A stretch of 64,000 nt of DNA from Phoenix dactylifera (GCF_009389715.1 NC_052409.1:5631775-5695774), one strand, 5' to 3'. Positions 1 through 13,235 are shown, numbered from the stretch's first letter. Notes: generated by a model from the sequence alone, not told the origin. Numbers and translations are program-made.

Positions 1-3000
1 GTTTGATCATCATTGTGCATGGCTAGGAACATGCATTGGTAAAGGGAATCATTGTCGATTTTGGTAAGTATATATAATAACTGTTGGAAAGCTTTTGCCA
101 AATATATTGGTGTTATTAATTCATAATTGAAATTATATTAGATTTAGACAAGTTGTTGTGGAGTAGCGATCATTTTTTATTTATTATGTACAGTTGTACA
201 CTATGGGAAAGGTGAGAAATGGGGATAACAAATCTACTGAGCATCTGTCTTCATCTCTAATCTCTTTCCTTTATGGGCCTATGTAGATCCCTGTCCCATC
301 CTGGCATACTTATAACTGTATTGCATTAGGCTCTACTTGTACTACCAAGGTGATGATGAGAACCTTTGGTATGCACTTGTATTCATATATTGGTTTTAAC
401 CTTGGCACATGACTGCAGCATTGCTAGTAACACTTGACTATTACCGTATATTCAATATGGCATACAAATCATGAACGCTTTTGCTTCTCTAAGTCTTACC
501 ATCCTTTTTTTGCACTTGTTGAATTTGCTGGAATATGCAATGGGAACTTTTGTAGTGTCATATCCGCACTTTCTTTTTCATTAATAGTATTAAACCTTAA
601 GGCTTTAAAGCTGTTTTAGAAGGAAGAATTATTTTATTTTCTGCAAGAATGATTTCCTGAGCAAGCTTAGAGTAAGGATCTGCTGGAGGAAAAAGAAACA
701 CTTGTCCTTCATGCTATTTCTCCTTTGCCTCTCCTTCATCCACCCTATTAGTATGGGTGAAGGAATTCCATAAAAAATGTGAAAAACATTATATTTAGCT
801 TCTTTTTTAAAAACTACATATAATTATATGTTTCTTTTTCTGGTCCCCATTTACAATACCACGACATTCACTTCTTCGCATTCCTAAAGATTCTAGGATT
901 AATACCAATCCAGTGATGTTTTCTTTCTAAGTCCTATGATTATTAGGTGGACTGCCGCAAATTCATCCTCTACCTCGTACCAATAATGAAACATATGTTT
1001 TAAATCTTTTCTTATTTATCGGAAGTCAGCTAATAGAATGATTCATGGCGATTTACAGGACATATGGTGTTGAAAAGACAAATATTCATGAATTAGTTTT
1101 CTGAGAAATCATGAAAACTTATCGATTTGCTCAGTATAATTTAGGAAGAAATTGGACATTGATAGGCAGTTAAAAATCATTGTCAAACCAGTTATACTAT
1201 GTATTTTCACTCCATATAAATCTCTTTGATGCCTATGCTTGTCTTTATATCTAGAATATTTTATATTCTTCAAAGACTGTAAATAGACAAACATAATTAC
1301 TATTTAAGCAATTAGCAGTAGCTTCAATGTAATGATAACTTAGGTTGTGAAACCAGCGTGATGAGGTTCAAGATTAAAAAGTCTGCAACCAAACTATAAG
1401 GTCCTCCAGTATTGTTGAAATTTGTAATTCTGCTTCTTGTATCTTTTTGTCCTCTAAAACCAGGATGGATGTTTAGAACCTTATCTCCCATGTTTATGTA
1501 GGGCTATTTCTAGAAGCCTTCAGGGACATTTAGGACCTTAGTCCCGATGTTCATGTAAGGCTATATCTTGAAGCCTGCGGGGTGTGTGCCTGTGCATCTG
1601 AATTGGGGGGGAAGGGCAGGGGAGGGGGTTTGGGCCATGCCCCCAATCTCTAGTTTCAAGAAAAAAAATCTAAATTACTCTTAAATGAGTTGTTCCAAAA
1701 TAGCAAATACACAGAATGACTATTCCTAAATAGTAAATATGCAAGCACCGGAGGCGGTTAAGAACATGAATGTATTTCACAAAATATACAAGAAATTTGG
1801 CCAAGCATATGATACTTTGTTTACTAGTTCTGACTAAAGACAGTCGTAGAGCCAGCTTGGCTTAAAATATTGATAATGATAGTAGCGATAATGATGCACA
1901 ATTTCCCAAGATTTTTGATATTGTCTTTGGTTGTTCCAATAAAAATTGTATTTTGATTTATGATCTGATAAAATCATGTTCTAAGAAAAAAGATTTTCTG
2001 AAAAGGAGAAAACTAAAGTTAAATGATGCAATTGCATCAAAAATTTATCAATCAAATATTGTAAGAACCTAACGACACAGAGGATAAAAAAGATACAATG
2101 ATAATTTTTTACAGAATATTAAAAATAACTTGATGAGGAAAACATGTTAATGTTGTTTAAAAATTAAATGCGATGTTAGTCTCCAAAATTTTTACGCACT
2201 TTTATTTCCCTCAATCAGACTTTAGCTTATCTTTTCAATTATCTTCAAAGACTTCGATCATTCTATCAGTTGTTAATATGTACTTCTATCATCCTTGTAT
2301 TGTTCTTGTCTGGAATAATGGGATTGGTGGGGACATGCTAATTATTAATTATACTATTTTTGGGCCTTGTGTTTTAGACATTTTACTTTCCTTTTTTTCT
2401 CATGATAAACACCTTTCAGGCATAATTAAGTCCTTGAAACCAATAGAATAGATCTAATATTTTCTTTGTGTTCAAATTAATAATTACAACTGGAACCTTA
2501 TGAAATATGATAGGCAGCTTGGGTGCTTTTCTTTGATCCAATAAATGAGTCAGGGTAGCCTAGTGTCATAGACTCGTAGCCCAAAAACTTAAGCTGTTGG
2601 AAGGAGGACGGGCCTAGGCTAATAAACCCATATGGCACCCCATTTATTTGTTAATATGGGACTGTGACAATCTCCCCCACCCAATCTCGTGATGCTCTTG
2701 TCAGTTGTCACGGGTACCCATAGCTTGGATCCTTCTCGACCCGGGTATCCCTCAGCGAGGGGCCTATGTGATTAATAAAGGTTGTGACGCACAATAGGCT
2801 TGGCTTTGATACCACTTGTCACGGGCTTGAAGTTTCTTCAAGCACTCATGCGGCACTTAGAAGCTTTGCTTGCCTACAGCCGCATCTAAGTCAGTCTATT
2901 CCCTAGCCTCTCAAGAGAGGGAGGAGAGAAGCACATAAAAGAGAAAGAGAGAGCTTAGGAGAATGGAGAGTAGTATTCGACTAGAGAACTCTCACAGCTC

Positions 3001-5949
3001 TCTGCTTGGGTGGTTTGGCCAGTGAGGCCTCTCTCCATTTTATAGTCATGACCGGCTACAACAAATGGTTAGGATATGTGCAAGTGTCACAATTTGAAGG
3101 GTTAGGATCTCTCTAGATTTTTCCATAAGATCCTGGAAAATATCTTGCCTTCCTTTCAAATCAGTAGGCTTCTAGAAAATTCTGCAAGATTAATCTCATT
3201 GGGCTCCTTTCAATAGAGAATCGGTGCACCCAATGTTGCATTGAAGGCTCAAGCAGTGATACTAGATGGAAAACTGGCTCATATGCACCATTATCTCATT
3301 CTATTTTTATCTTTCTTATTTGTTCTCCTAATTGTGTTTATTATAAAAAAAATTATATCACAGGTGGTACATCTTTGAAGAAACGATTCTGTGTATTTGG
3401 ACCGGGATATTGTACATCTCCTGTTTGAGGTCAAATGCTATAAAAGCATGGTATTCTCTCTTATGCATTGAGTTTGTTTTCCAAATTGCAAAATATTAAA
3501 TCATGCTATTGTTATAAAATTGTAAACTTTGCACTTAGTTTTCTTTTTTGCAATGAGGATATAACATATACTATAGCATAAATTGCAACAATTTGTTGCT
3601 GTTTGTTATCACTTGAGTTACTGAGCTTCAATATCTGCATGCATATCAGGTGGAAGGAATTTATCATGATAGTCTTGTTTGCTGTATTGGTCTTTTGCTT
3701 CATCTTTCTGTTTCTGCTGCTGCTTTTCCATAGGTAAGTTTTGTCAATTCGGTGGTATGATGTTTACCTTTTGTTAGAAATTACTGGTATTAAGATTGTA
3801 CTTATATTTCCCTTCAGTTTGGATTGCATTTGGGCCACTCTTTTCAGCTTAAACCAGAAATTGATTCAAAGGACATCCAAGGGTTGTTATCCCTGTTTGT
3901 TCTGTGAAGAATGCAGTGATTTTTCAAAGGCTTTTAACAGATAACCAACCTGAGTTGTTAAGACTGGATATTCGGTACTTAATAATACAAGGAGACTGAT
4001 CTCAGTTGTTTCTGATACTTTCTATGTTGCCATGCTGCGATAGTATTTTGTCAATTAAGAAGACATTTAAACAATTCCAAATTAGCCAATACTGCTAAAA
4101 TATTTCAACAATTTATGCATTTATTATCTACTGTTAATTGATGCTTAAGATTATATGGTGGTGATGTTTAAGACTATATGTGTGGTGAACCCATGAGTTT
4201 TTTTGGTTATCGTGATTTCCTCTGCTGGCATAAAATACTAAGATTAATTGCTGGTTAGTTTCTGAAATTCTACTGTTGTTGTTCTTCTGTTAGTGAAAAT
4301 ATCTAAAATTACTGAAAAAGATAATGACACAGTCAGCTAATTAATTTTCTTGGCTGCAGTGTGAAAGATTTACCGTCTCATAGTCTAAGCACTTGTAGGC
4401 GCTATTAGCTAGTCATGGAAATTTTTGATGCCCCTATTGGCCTGATTATTTGGGCAGACATCTGATAATGATGGATAGATATACTTCACATCAAGGTTCG
4501 CTATCTCAGCACTAGACCCCGTATCAATACCATCCTATTACTGTGTTGGTACGTCCGGTACAGAGGCCGGTTCGGCATATTGAGTATCGGTATGCCCTCC
4601 ATACTGTGTACGGATTCTGTACCGGTGTGGTATGATACGGTCGGTATGCGCCGGTACGGCAAACTTTGCTTCATGTTGTTTTTGTCTTTGTAGGGCCTGC
4701 GTTATCTTTTTAAATTCATTTTTTTTTCTTTCAACTGTAATGTGCCTGCCGTATGGACCCATCTACATGATGTAAAGGTGAAAGTTTTTCGATGGCAACA
4801 GAGATAAAGTAACCTGTAAAAATAACACTCAATCTTCAATATAACGTTCAATTGATGAATTCTGATAAAATCGTATTTGAGTAATCAGAACTCCATAGTG
4901 AAATATGCTTAATTTTTGCTCAATGCACTCCACTAATATTTACATTTCAAAGACCTGTTAAATGTATTTGCAAAACTTATTAAAAAAGAGAGTTTTTTCA
5001 TCAAGTTTTGTCCAATTCAAATCAGCTCGAACAAGTTTTCTGTTTTCCAGATGGCTCCAAATAGATCGGCACCTATGATGTCTGTCTCATCCAAGTAACC
5101 TGCTCCTTTGCAGAAGACATGTGTAAATACTTTTACTAATTTACTTACTATTGCTTTGTGGAATTGAACCACTTGAATCAGAAACAATGGGATTGCATTC
5201 TTAGAGAGCTCGGACCTGTTATACTAACAAATTGCTAAAAATATGCAGTTTGCAGCTCTATACCGTATAAGGATATGCAGAACAATGTAATGTATAATTG
5301 TTTACTTTCCAACTGAAAATGATGAACCCCCAGCTGTTTATATGGTTGAATGTGGCTATTATGTGGTGGCACTCTGTTACCTGTGATATATCTGCAGGAT
5401 TTTGGCTAATAATGTCATTTTTGATTTTTTTTTTTTGTTTTAGAATTTTTTTAGCTTCTATAAAATATGAGGGCTAGGTCTGAATTGTTAGCTTTGCTTC
5501 ACATACCTTTGCACTTTGGCTTCACAGGAGTCGGTTATACTTGTCGTACCTGTTCTGCTGCCAATATAGTGAACTAAACTTTCATATTAATGGACTCTTT
5601 TGATTTTCTTCCGTAGCTATTTGGCTTTGACAAATCAAACTACCTTTGAACTTACGAGAAGGCGTCGGATATCATATTTTAGGTATGAATAGTAGGAATT
5701 TCTTATGCTGGTACAAATATCATGATCTCTCTTTTCTGGCATTATGCAAATCATTTGATTCTTGTGATGTCCAGGGGAATTCCTAGAAGCGTTCGCCTAT
5801 TTAGCAAGGGCATTTGCAGAAATTTATATATGTTTTGCTGTTCATGTGATACCATGTATACTTTGGAAGCCGTTCCGCCAAGAGAAGAATTGGAAGCCAG
5901 AGCAAGACCTTACACATGCCTTGACATCATGTCCTGTCGATGTTGCTGA
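1..5949 (+). CDS. PAT10: DHHC protein S-acyltransferase, PAT10-type (3' part, 5 exons visible)
   Basis: A membrane enzyme that transfers palmitate to cysteines of target proteins; PAT10 acts at Golgi and tonoplast (family knowledge). The window opens inside the catalytic domain. Visible exons are 1-63, 3364-3450, 3650-3733, 5617-5682 and 5775-5949, and all join in frame at GT-AG sites. Exon 1-63 encodes the end of the cysteine-rich domain with the catalytic Asp-His-His-Cys (bases 5-16) followed by the conserved C-I-G-x-x-N-H segment. The next two exons give the membrane segments (WWYIFEE..., then a very hydrophobic WWKEFIMIVLF helix). Exon 4 carries the TTxE-type motif (NQTTFE). The last exon ends in ARPYTC...CRCC then TGA, the C-terminus expected of PAT10. 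About 157 residues are visible; the N-terminal half lies outside the window. The first intron (64-3363) contains an LTR fragment. The assignment to DHHC enzymes is firm; PAT10 is from remembered family sequence. Confidence 0.9.
64..3363 (+). other. Large intron of the S-acyltransferase gene
   Basis: This is a 3.3-kb intron with donor TG|GTAAGT at 64 and acceptor CAG at 3361-3363. It is AT-rich and non-coding. It contains an LTR-retrotransposon remnant at about 2545-3240 and a short imperfect repeat at about 1470-1580, where phrases like 'atgttyatgtaRggctat' recur about 65 bases apart. No other structure was seen. Confidence 0.7.
2545..3240 (-). mobile_element. LTR-retrotransposon fragment (LTR plus PBS side of internal region)
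   Basis: Read on the minus strand, a sequence ending in TGACA is followed by two bases and then TGGTATCAAAGCCA (plus positions 2801-2814). This is the layout of an LTR end next to a primer-binding site complementary to initiator tRNA-Met. The LTR would therefore run from about 2817 upward to an undefined end near 3240, and the internal region from about 2816 down to about 2545. No coding domain and no second LTR were seen, so this is a truncated or non-autonomous copy. A related piece of the internal region occurs at about 49090-49175. Boundaries are approximate. Confidence 0.5.
3734..5616 (+). other. Intron of the S-acyltransferase gene with a GTACCGG-rich patch
   Basis: The intron starts at a consensus GTAAGT donor and ends at CCGTAG (5611-5616). 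The patch at about 4500-4670 is dense in short self-complementary words (ggtacg, ccggtac, gtaccgg, tcggtatg), typical of a degenerate palindromic repeat. The remainder is AT-rich with no recognisable content. Confidence 0.5.
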
Positions 5950-8326
5950 TACATCAATTCGCACAACATTTTCTTTGTGAGGGTCTGTAGTAGTTGATTT
6001 TTAATAATTTTTAATCCGAAGAATAATTTTTAATATGACACACAGCCCTAGTTAGCATGGTGAGATTATTTTTTCACTGAATCCTTTGACATCTACTGCT
6101 ACTTCAGTCACCTCATTTTTCTCAAAAGAGTGCTGGTCCCAGGAGCGTAGACTAATCTATGGCCCAGAACCAAGGCTGCTTTCATAGTTGACTTCTATCA
6201 ATTTCTGAGCTCAAGATGCTTACTTTTCCCTCTTCTTCTCCTAATCATAGGACTGAGATTGGAAGGATGGGGAACAGCTTCAATCAGAAGGTTCCCTTTT
6301 CAGTTCCTGATGATCATATTTATGAATAAATATTCTGTCTCTGATTTTTGTGACATTTTACCGAGGCACCTTCCATATAGAACATAGGATCAAATCCATC
6401 ATGGTTTGATTTTGTGAGAATTTAGAGGCCTTCAATGTGACGGACTTTTTAGATTCTCCCTTTCCGGCTAAAACTGCAGTTCTTTCTCAAAATGTCCTCA
6501 CAGTTGTGGAAAATTTAATTGCTGCAGGTTTCCTGTGTTGGAAGGGAGAAACACAATGTGCCTTGGTTATCTTTCAGCAACGGAAGGAATTGTTTGAAGT
6601 TCTGAGCCCTTGAAAAGGTTTAAACCCTGCTATGCCAAGCTAATCATCAGCCCTTCTGCCTGAGGAAATCAAATAGCCAATCTCATTATCCAAGGTTAAA
6701 TTTGCAAAGCTTGTAATATAGTTAATGCAGCATTCATGGAGGTAACTTTGGTCAGCTGCGGAATGCATATGTTGCAAACTTTGTACCCCCACTCAAAACC
6801 AAGAAGTGTATTAAACACACTAATATCTGGGGGAAAGGTAACATGAGAAGGCAGATTGTATCAATTTACTCATAGATAGGAATTCATGTACAAAAGCTGC
6901 GTGCTGTTGCTTTTTCGCAACTTCGTTTTGCCCCCCAGAAATCTTAATTCATGGTATATGAAGGTGAATTTTGGTTGTTTGGAGAGTATCAGGCATTCCA
7001 GTGATGCTGGGATTAGCTACTCATTATGTGATGTACATGCCTGTATGTGGTTGGCTGACAGGTGCTGGTGGAAGCTGAGTAGCATGCGGCCCCTTCTTTC
7101 ATTACGTTGTGATATCCCTCCTCCATACTAGATTGCCAGAGAAAAGCAGTCTTCTAAGCCTCAAGCCCAACAGCCGTATGGCAACTTCATTGTCTTCAAT
7201 CTTAGATGGCATATGGACGTATTCATCTTTAACAATAACCAATATATATTGGATATTTAAAATATTGCATCTACCGTTGTGTTAGTATGTTCCTTCCGTG
7301 TGAGATCTAATATAAATCTAATATGAAACATTATGGTCTTGACAAACAGCTTTGAATCTTAGGGCGTTAGTGTTTCCAAACTTTGCACTTAGTATTATGA
7401 GTATTATCATGTTGTTCCTCGTGTGAAACCAGACTACTTGGATAGGTACGCAGAATTCAATCAACATCATACTTATAAATGATAGGTAGTGATCCGATAA
7501 CCTGAACTGACTGTCAAAAAAAAAAAATCAGGTTCCATTTACTGGGTGGCTTTTCTGAATCTGTAATTCAGTATATAATCTGATAATGATTTACATGCGC
7601 AAGCACAGATATATTTGCATAAAATTCGTATATGCCAACATATGTGCTACATTTAACAGCTTATTATAATTATCTTCTACTACTATTGGAATTAGATAGA
7701 AACTGTTGAATTTAAAAGAAGAATGGACATAATCTTCTTAAGTGATAACTACATGGATTCATGAAGGATAACATTACAAATATCAACATTCTTGTTTGTA
7801 AAGTAATATCAAGACAAGTTTTTGAGATTGTTTTTTGCCAAATACAAAGATAATTATATAAGAATATTGGTTAGAATTGCTTTCACAATCTACTGCAGGA
7901 TTGCTGAAAGCTTTTCTCGACAAAAGAGAAGTTATGTGATGATTGATCACGGTGGGCTTGGGCCAGAAAAGCGTAGGACGGAACGGAAGGAGTCGGTCCA
8001 AGTGCGGTAGGGAAGGCTGAGCGAGGGAAGCCCGGTCGGGTCGGCTCCCTCCGTCTTACCCCCGGCTTCAAGCGGGGCAAAATTCTCCCCACTGCTCATC
8101 GGCCGGCCACAGCCAATTTGGCCGGCCACGGAGAGGAAGGAGAGGAAAAAAAAACAAAAAGAATAGAAGGGAGGTTGAGATCTATCATTAAATCGAGAGT
8201 TTTGGTGGTATGTTTCTCCATTTTGTTTAATGGTTCTTCTCGCCTGCGGCTGTTCGATCGTCAGCAGGAATAAGATCTCCTCCATCCGGAAGTCGAGGAG
8301 AGAGAGATCGCTTCGAGATCGGGACG
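5950..8326. other. Intergenic region: 3' UTR of the S-acyltransferase gene and 5' region of the membrane-protein gene
   Basis: No supported gene was found. The left part presumably holds the 3' UTR of the S-acyltransferase gene. From about 7950 the sequence becomes GC-rich and then GA-rich up to the ATG at 8327, as expected for the promoter and 5' UTR of the next gene. No clear TATA element was identified. Confidence 0.4.
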
Positions 8327-10241
8327 ATGATAACGGGCTCGAATCTCGCGGATCAACTGCGGGAGTACCAGATTCGTTCCAAGTATGACTGGGCCACCGT
8401 CTCCTTCCTCTCCTCCTCCTCCTCCTCCTCCTCCTCCTCGTGCAACGCCTCTTCAAGGTACTTTTGCTTTCTAGGTTTGGATATTCTCTCACACATTATG
8501 TGATTTCGGAATGAACTGGATTCTGTCAGATCACAGGGAAATAATTTTGATTTTGCAAGTGCTGTTGATTTTTTCGTCAGTTTTAAATTGCATCCCGTCG
8601 ATTCATAGGCCTATAGCTTTCTTGCCGTTGTAAGTTGCTTGTTGGCAAAGATCAGTTAAACGATTGATGTGGGTGCAAAATTCGTGGAGCTTTATTTTTC
8701 CTTGAAAAAAAGAAAAATCTAACAGAGCCATAGCATTTTGTAGAGTGTCAATAGATTGCTACATTATACTAGTGTTTGGCATTGCTGGGATTAAATTGTT
8801 ACCTAAACGTTGAGATTGTGTGATATCATAAAATGTTATGTTTAAAAGGGTGGAATGCCATCTCCTTGTCATCCTCTTTGATTGTTATTACTCTCTTTTC
8901 ATGTTTTTTGCTTTCCCATCACTTCGAATGCAATTTCAGAACATTGAACTGCATTGGTTTCTGTCAAGATTGAGGATTTTCCTATGCTGATATGGGCAAA
9001 AGATCAAATAGTGCTTCGCCCATTAATTCCTTGCTAGGTTCTATGAATCTTTGGGCTGAGTTATGTATGTTGATGGGTTTACTGGTGCTGTCATCATGGA
9101 CTTAACTAGCACAAATTATGCTTTAAGGCATCTATGTAAAATTTGACGTTGCAGGAAGGAAAAGTTATATCTTGAGTTTTTTTTTTTAATAATCAGTCCT
9201 ATTTATTTGCCATAGCCAACAGAGGGAAGGTTCAGGCTTGCAGCTTGACAAAGATGCTATATTGCTAGACATGCAAAGGGTGTTGGACAACAAGTGAATA
9301 TGCTTCATAGGCACAGAGGATAGATCATGATCCACATAATGTTTTTGCAATACAAGGTTAGTGGACCTACATGATTTCATGGATGGCCTCATGCTAGTTG
9401 CCAATTGTACACTTATGCTTTAACATGTATTATGATAGGAATCCATAATTTCTTCATGATGAACATAGAAATATTTCTTAGTTTCTAGTTGTCAGTTTTC
9501 TCTGATGCAAAATATAATTTCTTTTTGCTACTAGTGCCTAGTTATTGTCATGTCCTACATAAGGTTAAATATCATAATTGTGGTTCCCTCTAGTGGGTTG
9601 CCATCGACAACATGTAGTTTGTATGGATTATCTAGGAAGTGGCCTAATTTATTTTTTTGGTAAGGTGTAGCTCATCACCTTCCATTCTTGCTGCTATTAC
9701 TTTGGATGCCTGCCTAGGCACTGAACATGCTCTTGGTGCTTGTCTTTCATCTAACATCATCAAAAAGCATGGTAGACTTAGGCATTTGTCAGTTTGAGCC
9801 AAGTCAAAGCCTAAGATCATGCTAGGAGTAGTTGGCCTGAGTTTGGTTTGGCCCAACTTTTGAGCTTGAAATCCCAAATTTGAGCATGGTCCAATTGCAA
9901 AATATGCAAGCCTAGGTCTGCCTAGCCTGGCTATCTATGTTTGATTGGAGAAGGCTATCAAGGGAGGAGATGGAGATGGAGTAGGGTTCCAACATAGTAT
10001 GAGTTTAGGCTGGGGAGAGGGTTGAGATTAGTGTGAGATAGGTAGAGGGTTCCTACACGTGTTGGGTCTGATCCAAGGAAAGTGTCGGGATCAAAGTGAA
10101 ATAGAATGAGAAAGAGGGAGAGAGGGTCTTGACATAGATTATGCCTTGGTCAGGAGAGAGTTGAGATCGACATGAGAGATAGAGAACAGTGTAAGCTAGT
10201 TCCATCATAAGTCAGGCTTCGATCAAGCATCGGTGCGCAAG

Positions 10242-10296
<55 letters not shown>

Positions 10297-12209
10297 ACTG
10301 TGGTCAAAGGGTTACTAGAAAGAATGAAAGAGGAGAAACTTTGGGGGTCACAATAGTAAAGGAGGACGATTAGAGGTGGGGCCAACTCCTCTTTACCTTT
10401 TATTTAGGGTTTAGACTTTAGATTCAGAAACAAAATATACTATAGTTTTGAATTTAAAGCTTATTTTGTAATGTGTTCCATCACAGTTAAATCATATTAT
10501 ATAGTTTTAGTATATAAAATCCATATCAATTATATTAGGCCAGGATAAAATTAATCAAACCAAGCCCGACCTACATCATGGTCGAGCCTGAAACTCTAGG
10601 TTCGGCCTAGTCCACCTGGCCCAAATTCTCTGCGCAGGCCTTCTTAAGATCGTGCCGGGCTAGATCTTCCTAGGTCTAAGGTAGGGACAACTATTTTTGT
10701 TCCATGGAACAGAGGGCATGAGGCATTAAATCTTCTTTCAAATGGATTTGCATGACTCTCATGCTATGTGGACCCAGTTGTGTAATGTGTCTTGGAGGGA
10801 GGGTGATTTGTTACAGCACTATGACCCTTGCTCAAACCTACCTAAATAGGCAGGGGAGCCACACTGACCTTTTCATCACTAGAAACCTCTTTAAGGTGAT
10901 AAGGGGAGATGAAGGTGGAGGTGGAAGATTAGAACAAACAATGGATCAAGGGGAGAGGACAAGGACAATATGAACGTGTGGCACAACATGGAGAAGCACT
11001 TTAGGTTGCCAGAGAATGGCACAAGGATAGATCAGTTTCCCTTCCCTACCATGACTACTAAATCCTAAGTGAAATGTAACTACCATTCACAACATTAGGG
11101 CCAAAGACGTAACCTAGGTCACTTTTATTAAAGGTTATTGGAGAATATGATCTAATGTTGTTTATTGTGGTGTATGGACTCTCCTTTATTGTAAGCTCTA
11201 ACTATAAGGCAAAGGGATTCTCCATTAGAACTCATGTCTGCCTAACACATCACTGTTTTATACATAAGTATGAATAAATTTAGAATGGCAATGGTTGTCT
11301 GATTTGATGTATAGACACTCTGAGAAGCTTTTCCTCTAATGCTTCCTAACATACATGCAATTGTGGATGGTTAATTAATATAGTTATCTGAACTTGAACT
11401 TTTGATGGTTGGCCATTTGGGAGCTCCAATCCATCTAGTGATGGAGAATTATGATGGATTCGATGACTTTTTGGTGGCAATGGCAGGACTTCATTTGAGT
11501 TATTTGATTGCTATTCTACTTTTAAAAAATAAAATCTTGGTAAAACTTCCACTTACAATAAAGAGTTTTAACATGATTTTGCAAAATTTGTATTTACCAT
11601 GTCAATAATGTCAGTTATCTCTAAAAGCTTGTACCCTTGCTCCAACTTATAACTTGTTGTGTCACCTTCTCCTGCTGTGTACCACCATCAATACTGCATG
11701 TTGTCAAGATCAATTTGATGTCAGCTAGTACTTGAATATTTTACTGATTGATGCTCCCCCTTTTTTCTGAGCAAACTGATTAATCAAGCAAATGTGGCAA
11801 TGATATCAGAATGTTTTACTGATTACTCTTTTTCTTTACATATCCAAATATTAAGAAAAATACACTATCTGATAAACTTGTTTGACATAAGGTAATCAGA
11901 GAAATAAAATGCTATAAAGTTCTGGAGCAATTTATAAAATTATACTAGTATTTTAGGCATATCAGAGTTCTGATTCCATGGTGTTCTTATTTTTTTTGAG
12001 TGCAGGGTGGATGTGATATTTGTGATATGGAGCTGTTGACGTTTTCTTTTCTTGTTTTCTCTGGAGTTGCTTTGTATTTCAGGTATATGAGGCTTGCTTT
12101 TTCCTTAATATGCATTACAACTCTTATTCTTGTTTGCATGAAAATTGCAAAGCAAGTAAGACAAAAAAGGAAAAGTAAGCGAAGAACGATGCTGCCATTG
12201 TCGATGTAA
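8327..12209 (+). CDS. Small two-helix membrane protein of unknown function (2 exons, apparent frameshift)
   Basis: Exon 1 (8327-8457) encodes MITGSNLADQLREYQIRSKY then DWATVSF and a poly-Ser run from a (TCC)n tract, ending at donor AAG|GTACTT. Exon 2 follows acceptor GTGCAG at 12000-12005 and reads R-VDVIFVIW. It then hits an early stop unless the frame changes by one base at about 12028-12032. In the shifted frame it continues ELLTFSFLVFSGVALYFRYM, a second hydrophobic helix (LAFSLICITTLILVCM), and a basic tail ending in LPLSM-stop at 12207-12209. I recall plant proteins of about 100 residues with the same N-terminus, the VDV..VIWEL junction and the C-terminal LLPLSM, so the gene family is real but unnamed. 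One G appears to be missing in 'tggag'. The cause is either a sequencing error or a recent inactivating mutation. The function is unknown; an integral membrane protein with a cytosolic basic tail is inferred. Confidence 0.7.
8406..8441 (+). repeat. (TCC)n microsatellite encoding poly-Ser
   Basis: Consecutive TCC triplets lie within exon 1 of the small membrane-protein gene and are translated as a serine run. Tract length is likely to vary between individuals. Confidence 0.8.
8458..12005 (+). other. 3.5-kb intron of the small membrane-protein gene
   Basis: The intron separates the two coding exons. It contains a (GA)n microsatellite at 10245-10295 and AT-rich sequence. The stretch at about 9900-10700 is rich in phrases such as 'gcctaggtctgcctagcctgg' and looks like decayed repetitive DNA. 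No coding region is supported. Confidence 0.5.
10245..10295. repeat. (GA)n microsatellite
   Basis: A run of about 25 perfect GA dinucleotides lies in the intron. Confidence 0.95.
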
Positions 12210-12768
12210 AACTATAGGCAACCAACCTTTTGAAAGTGTCTATCTATCTGTGCAAAAGATTCTATTCTAGTACTGCAGCCAAAAATTTTGACAGGCATGT
12301 AATTCCATTCAAGAGTTGGCTAAAATTCTCAGTGTATGTTTTTGAAAAGGATAATGACACATATTGCAAGAGAAGTATTATCATGCCTCTTATACAATAA
12401 CGTGAGATAGGGTATAATTTTTAATGCTAGTTTTTGATTGCAAGGCTGTATTCAAACTCTGTACTGGTGCAAAATTACACGCATTTGGCTATATCAAGTA
12501 AGAGGCAGTCTTTGCTTTTATTATTGTATCCTTGTTCATATGCGGTATGAGGAGTTCTCAACTGATGATTAATTTAGTTCTTTGGTGGAAGCCAACTATC
12601 GATCTTTTTATTCTTCCCAGCAGATATGCAAAACAGTTAAGTCAAAGTATATTTTGTTCGTGGGTTAATTCAGGTGGGTAAATTCTACATGTACTAAAAG
12701 CAAACATTTGCAGAGATGTTCCTCTCCTGTCATTCGCCATGGTGGCTTCACCATGTTTCTTAAATTTG

Positions 12769-13235
12769 GATGATTGGTACACCTGTCTTCTTGCCTTTGG
12801 TATCTTTGGATCCATTAGAATGGCTTGAGCCATGATTTGCTGTATCTTGGATGATTTACTTAAGCAAAGTCGAATGATAATTTACTGATAATCTGTCCAT
12901 TACATTGCTTTCTACACGCATGCTGCTCTATCAGTTAATTTGCCCATACTGGTGGGATGATGCTTGTAGAATCATTTAAAAAATTCAAATCATCTAAAAG
13001 TGTACCCTAAGTTTGGATAACCGATGCCCCTAACTTTTGATGACTGGTGTGTTTTATCTTATTGCTTTGACATTGTTACATCCGTTAGAACAGCATGAAC
13101 CATGATTCTGCTGTATCTTGGATGATCTTCTTAGGCAAAGTAGAATTCTAGTTTATTGATAGTCTTAATTACAATGCTATTGAGACAAATGCTGCTCTGT
13201 TGGCCGCTGGTGAAATGATACTTGTAGAATCATTG
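12769..13235. repeat. Diverged tandem duplication, about 200-bp copies offset by about 270 bp
   Basis: Copy 1 (12769-12978) and copy 2 (13036-13235) share the same series of phrases in order: gatgaYtggt, cattagaaYRgc, gctgtatcttggatgat, gcaaagtMgaat, atgctgctct, and atgatRcttgtagaatcatt. Indels separate the phrases, so this is an old duplication. Confidence 0.7.

Noticed and set aside
6432-6614. Open stretch reading NVTDFLDSPFPAKTAVLSQN and onward
   Set aside because: No start or clear splice sites, no family recognised, and the length is compatible with chance.
7947-8492. Antisense open frame of 181 codons with a poly-Arg run
   Set aside because: It is the reverse strand of the 5' UTR and first exon of the small membrane-protein gene; the Arg run is the complement of the (TCC)n tract.
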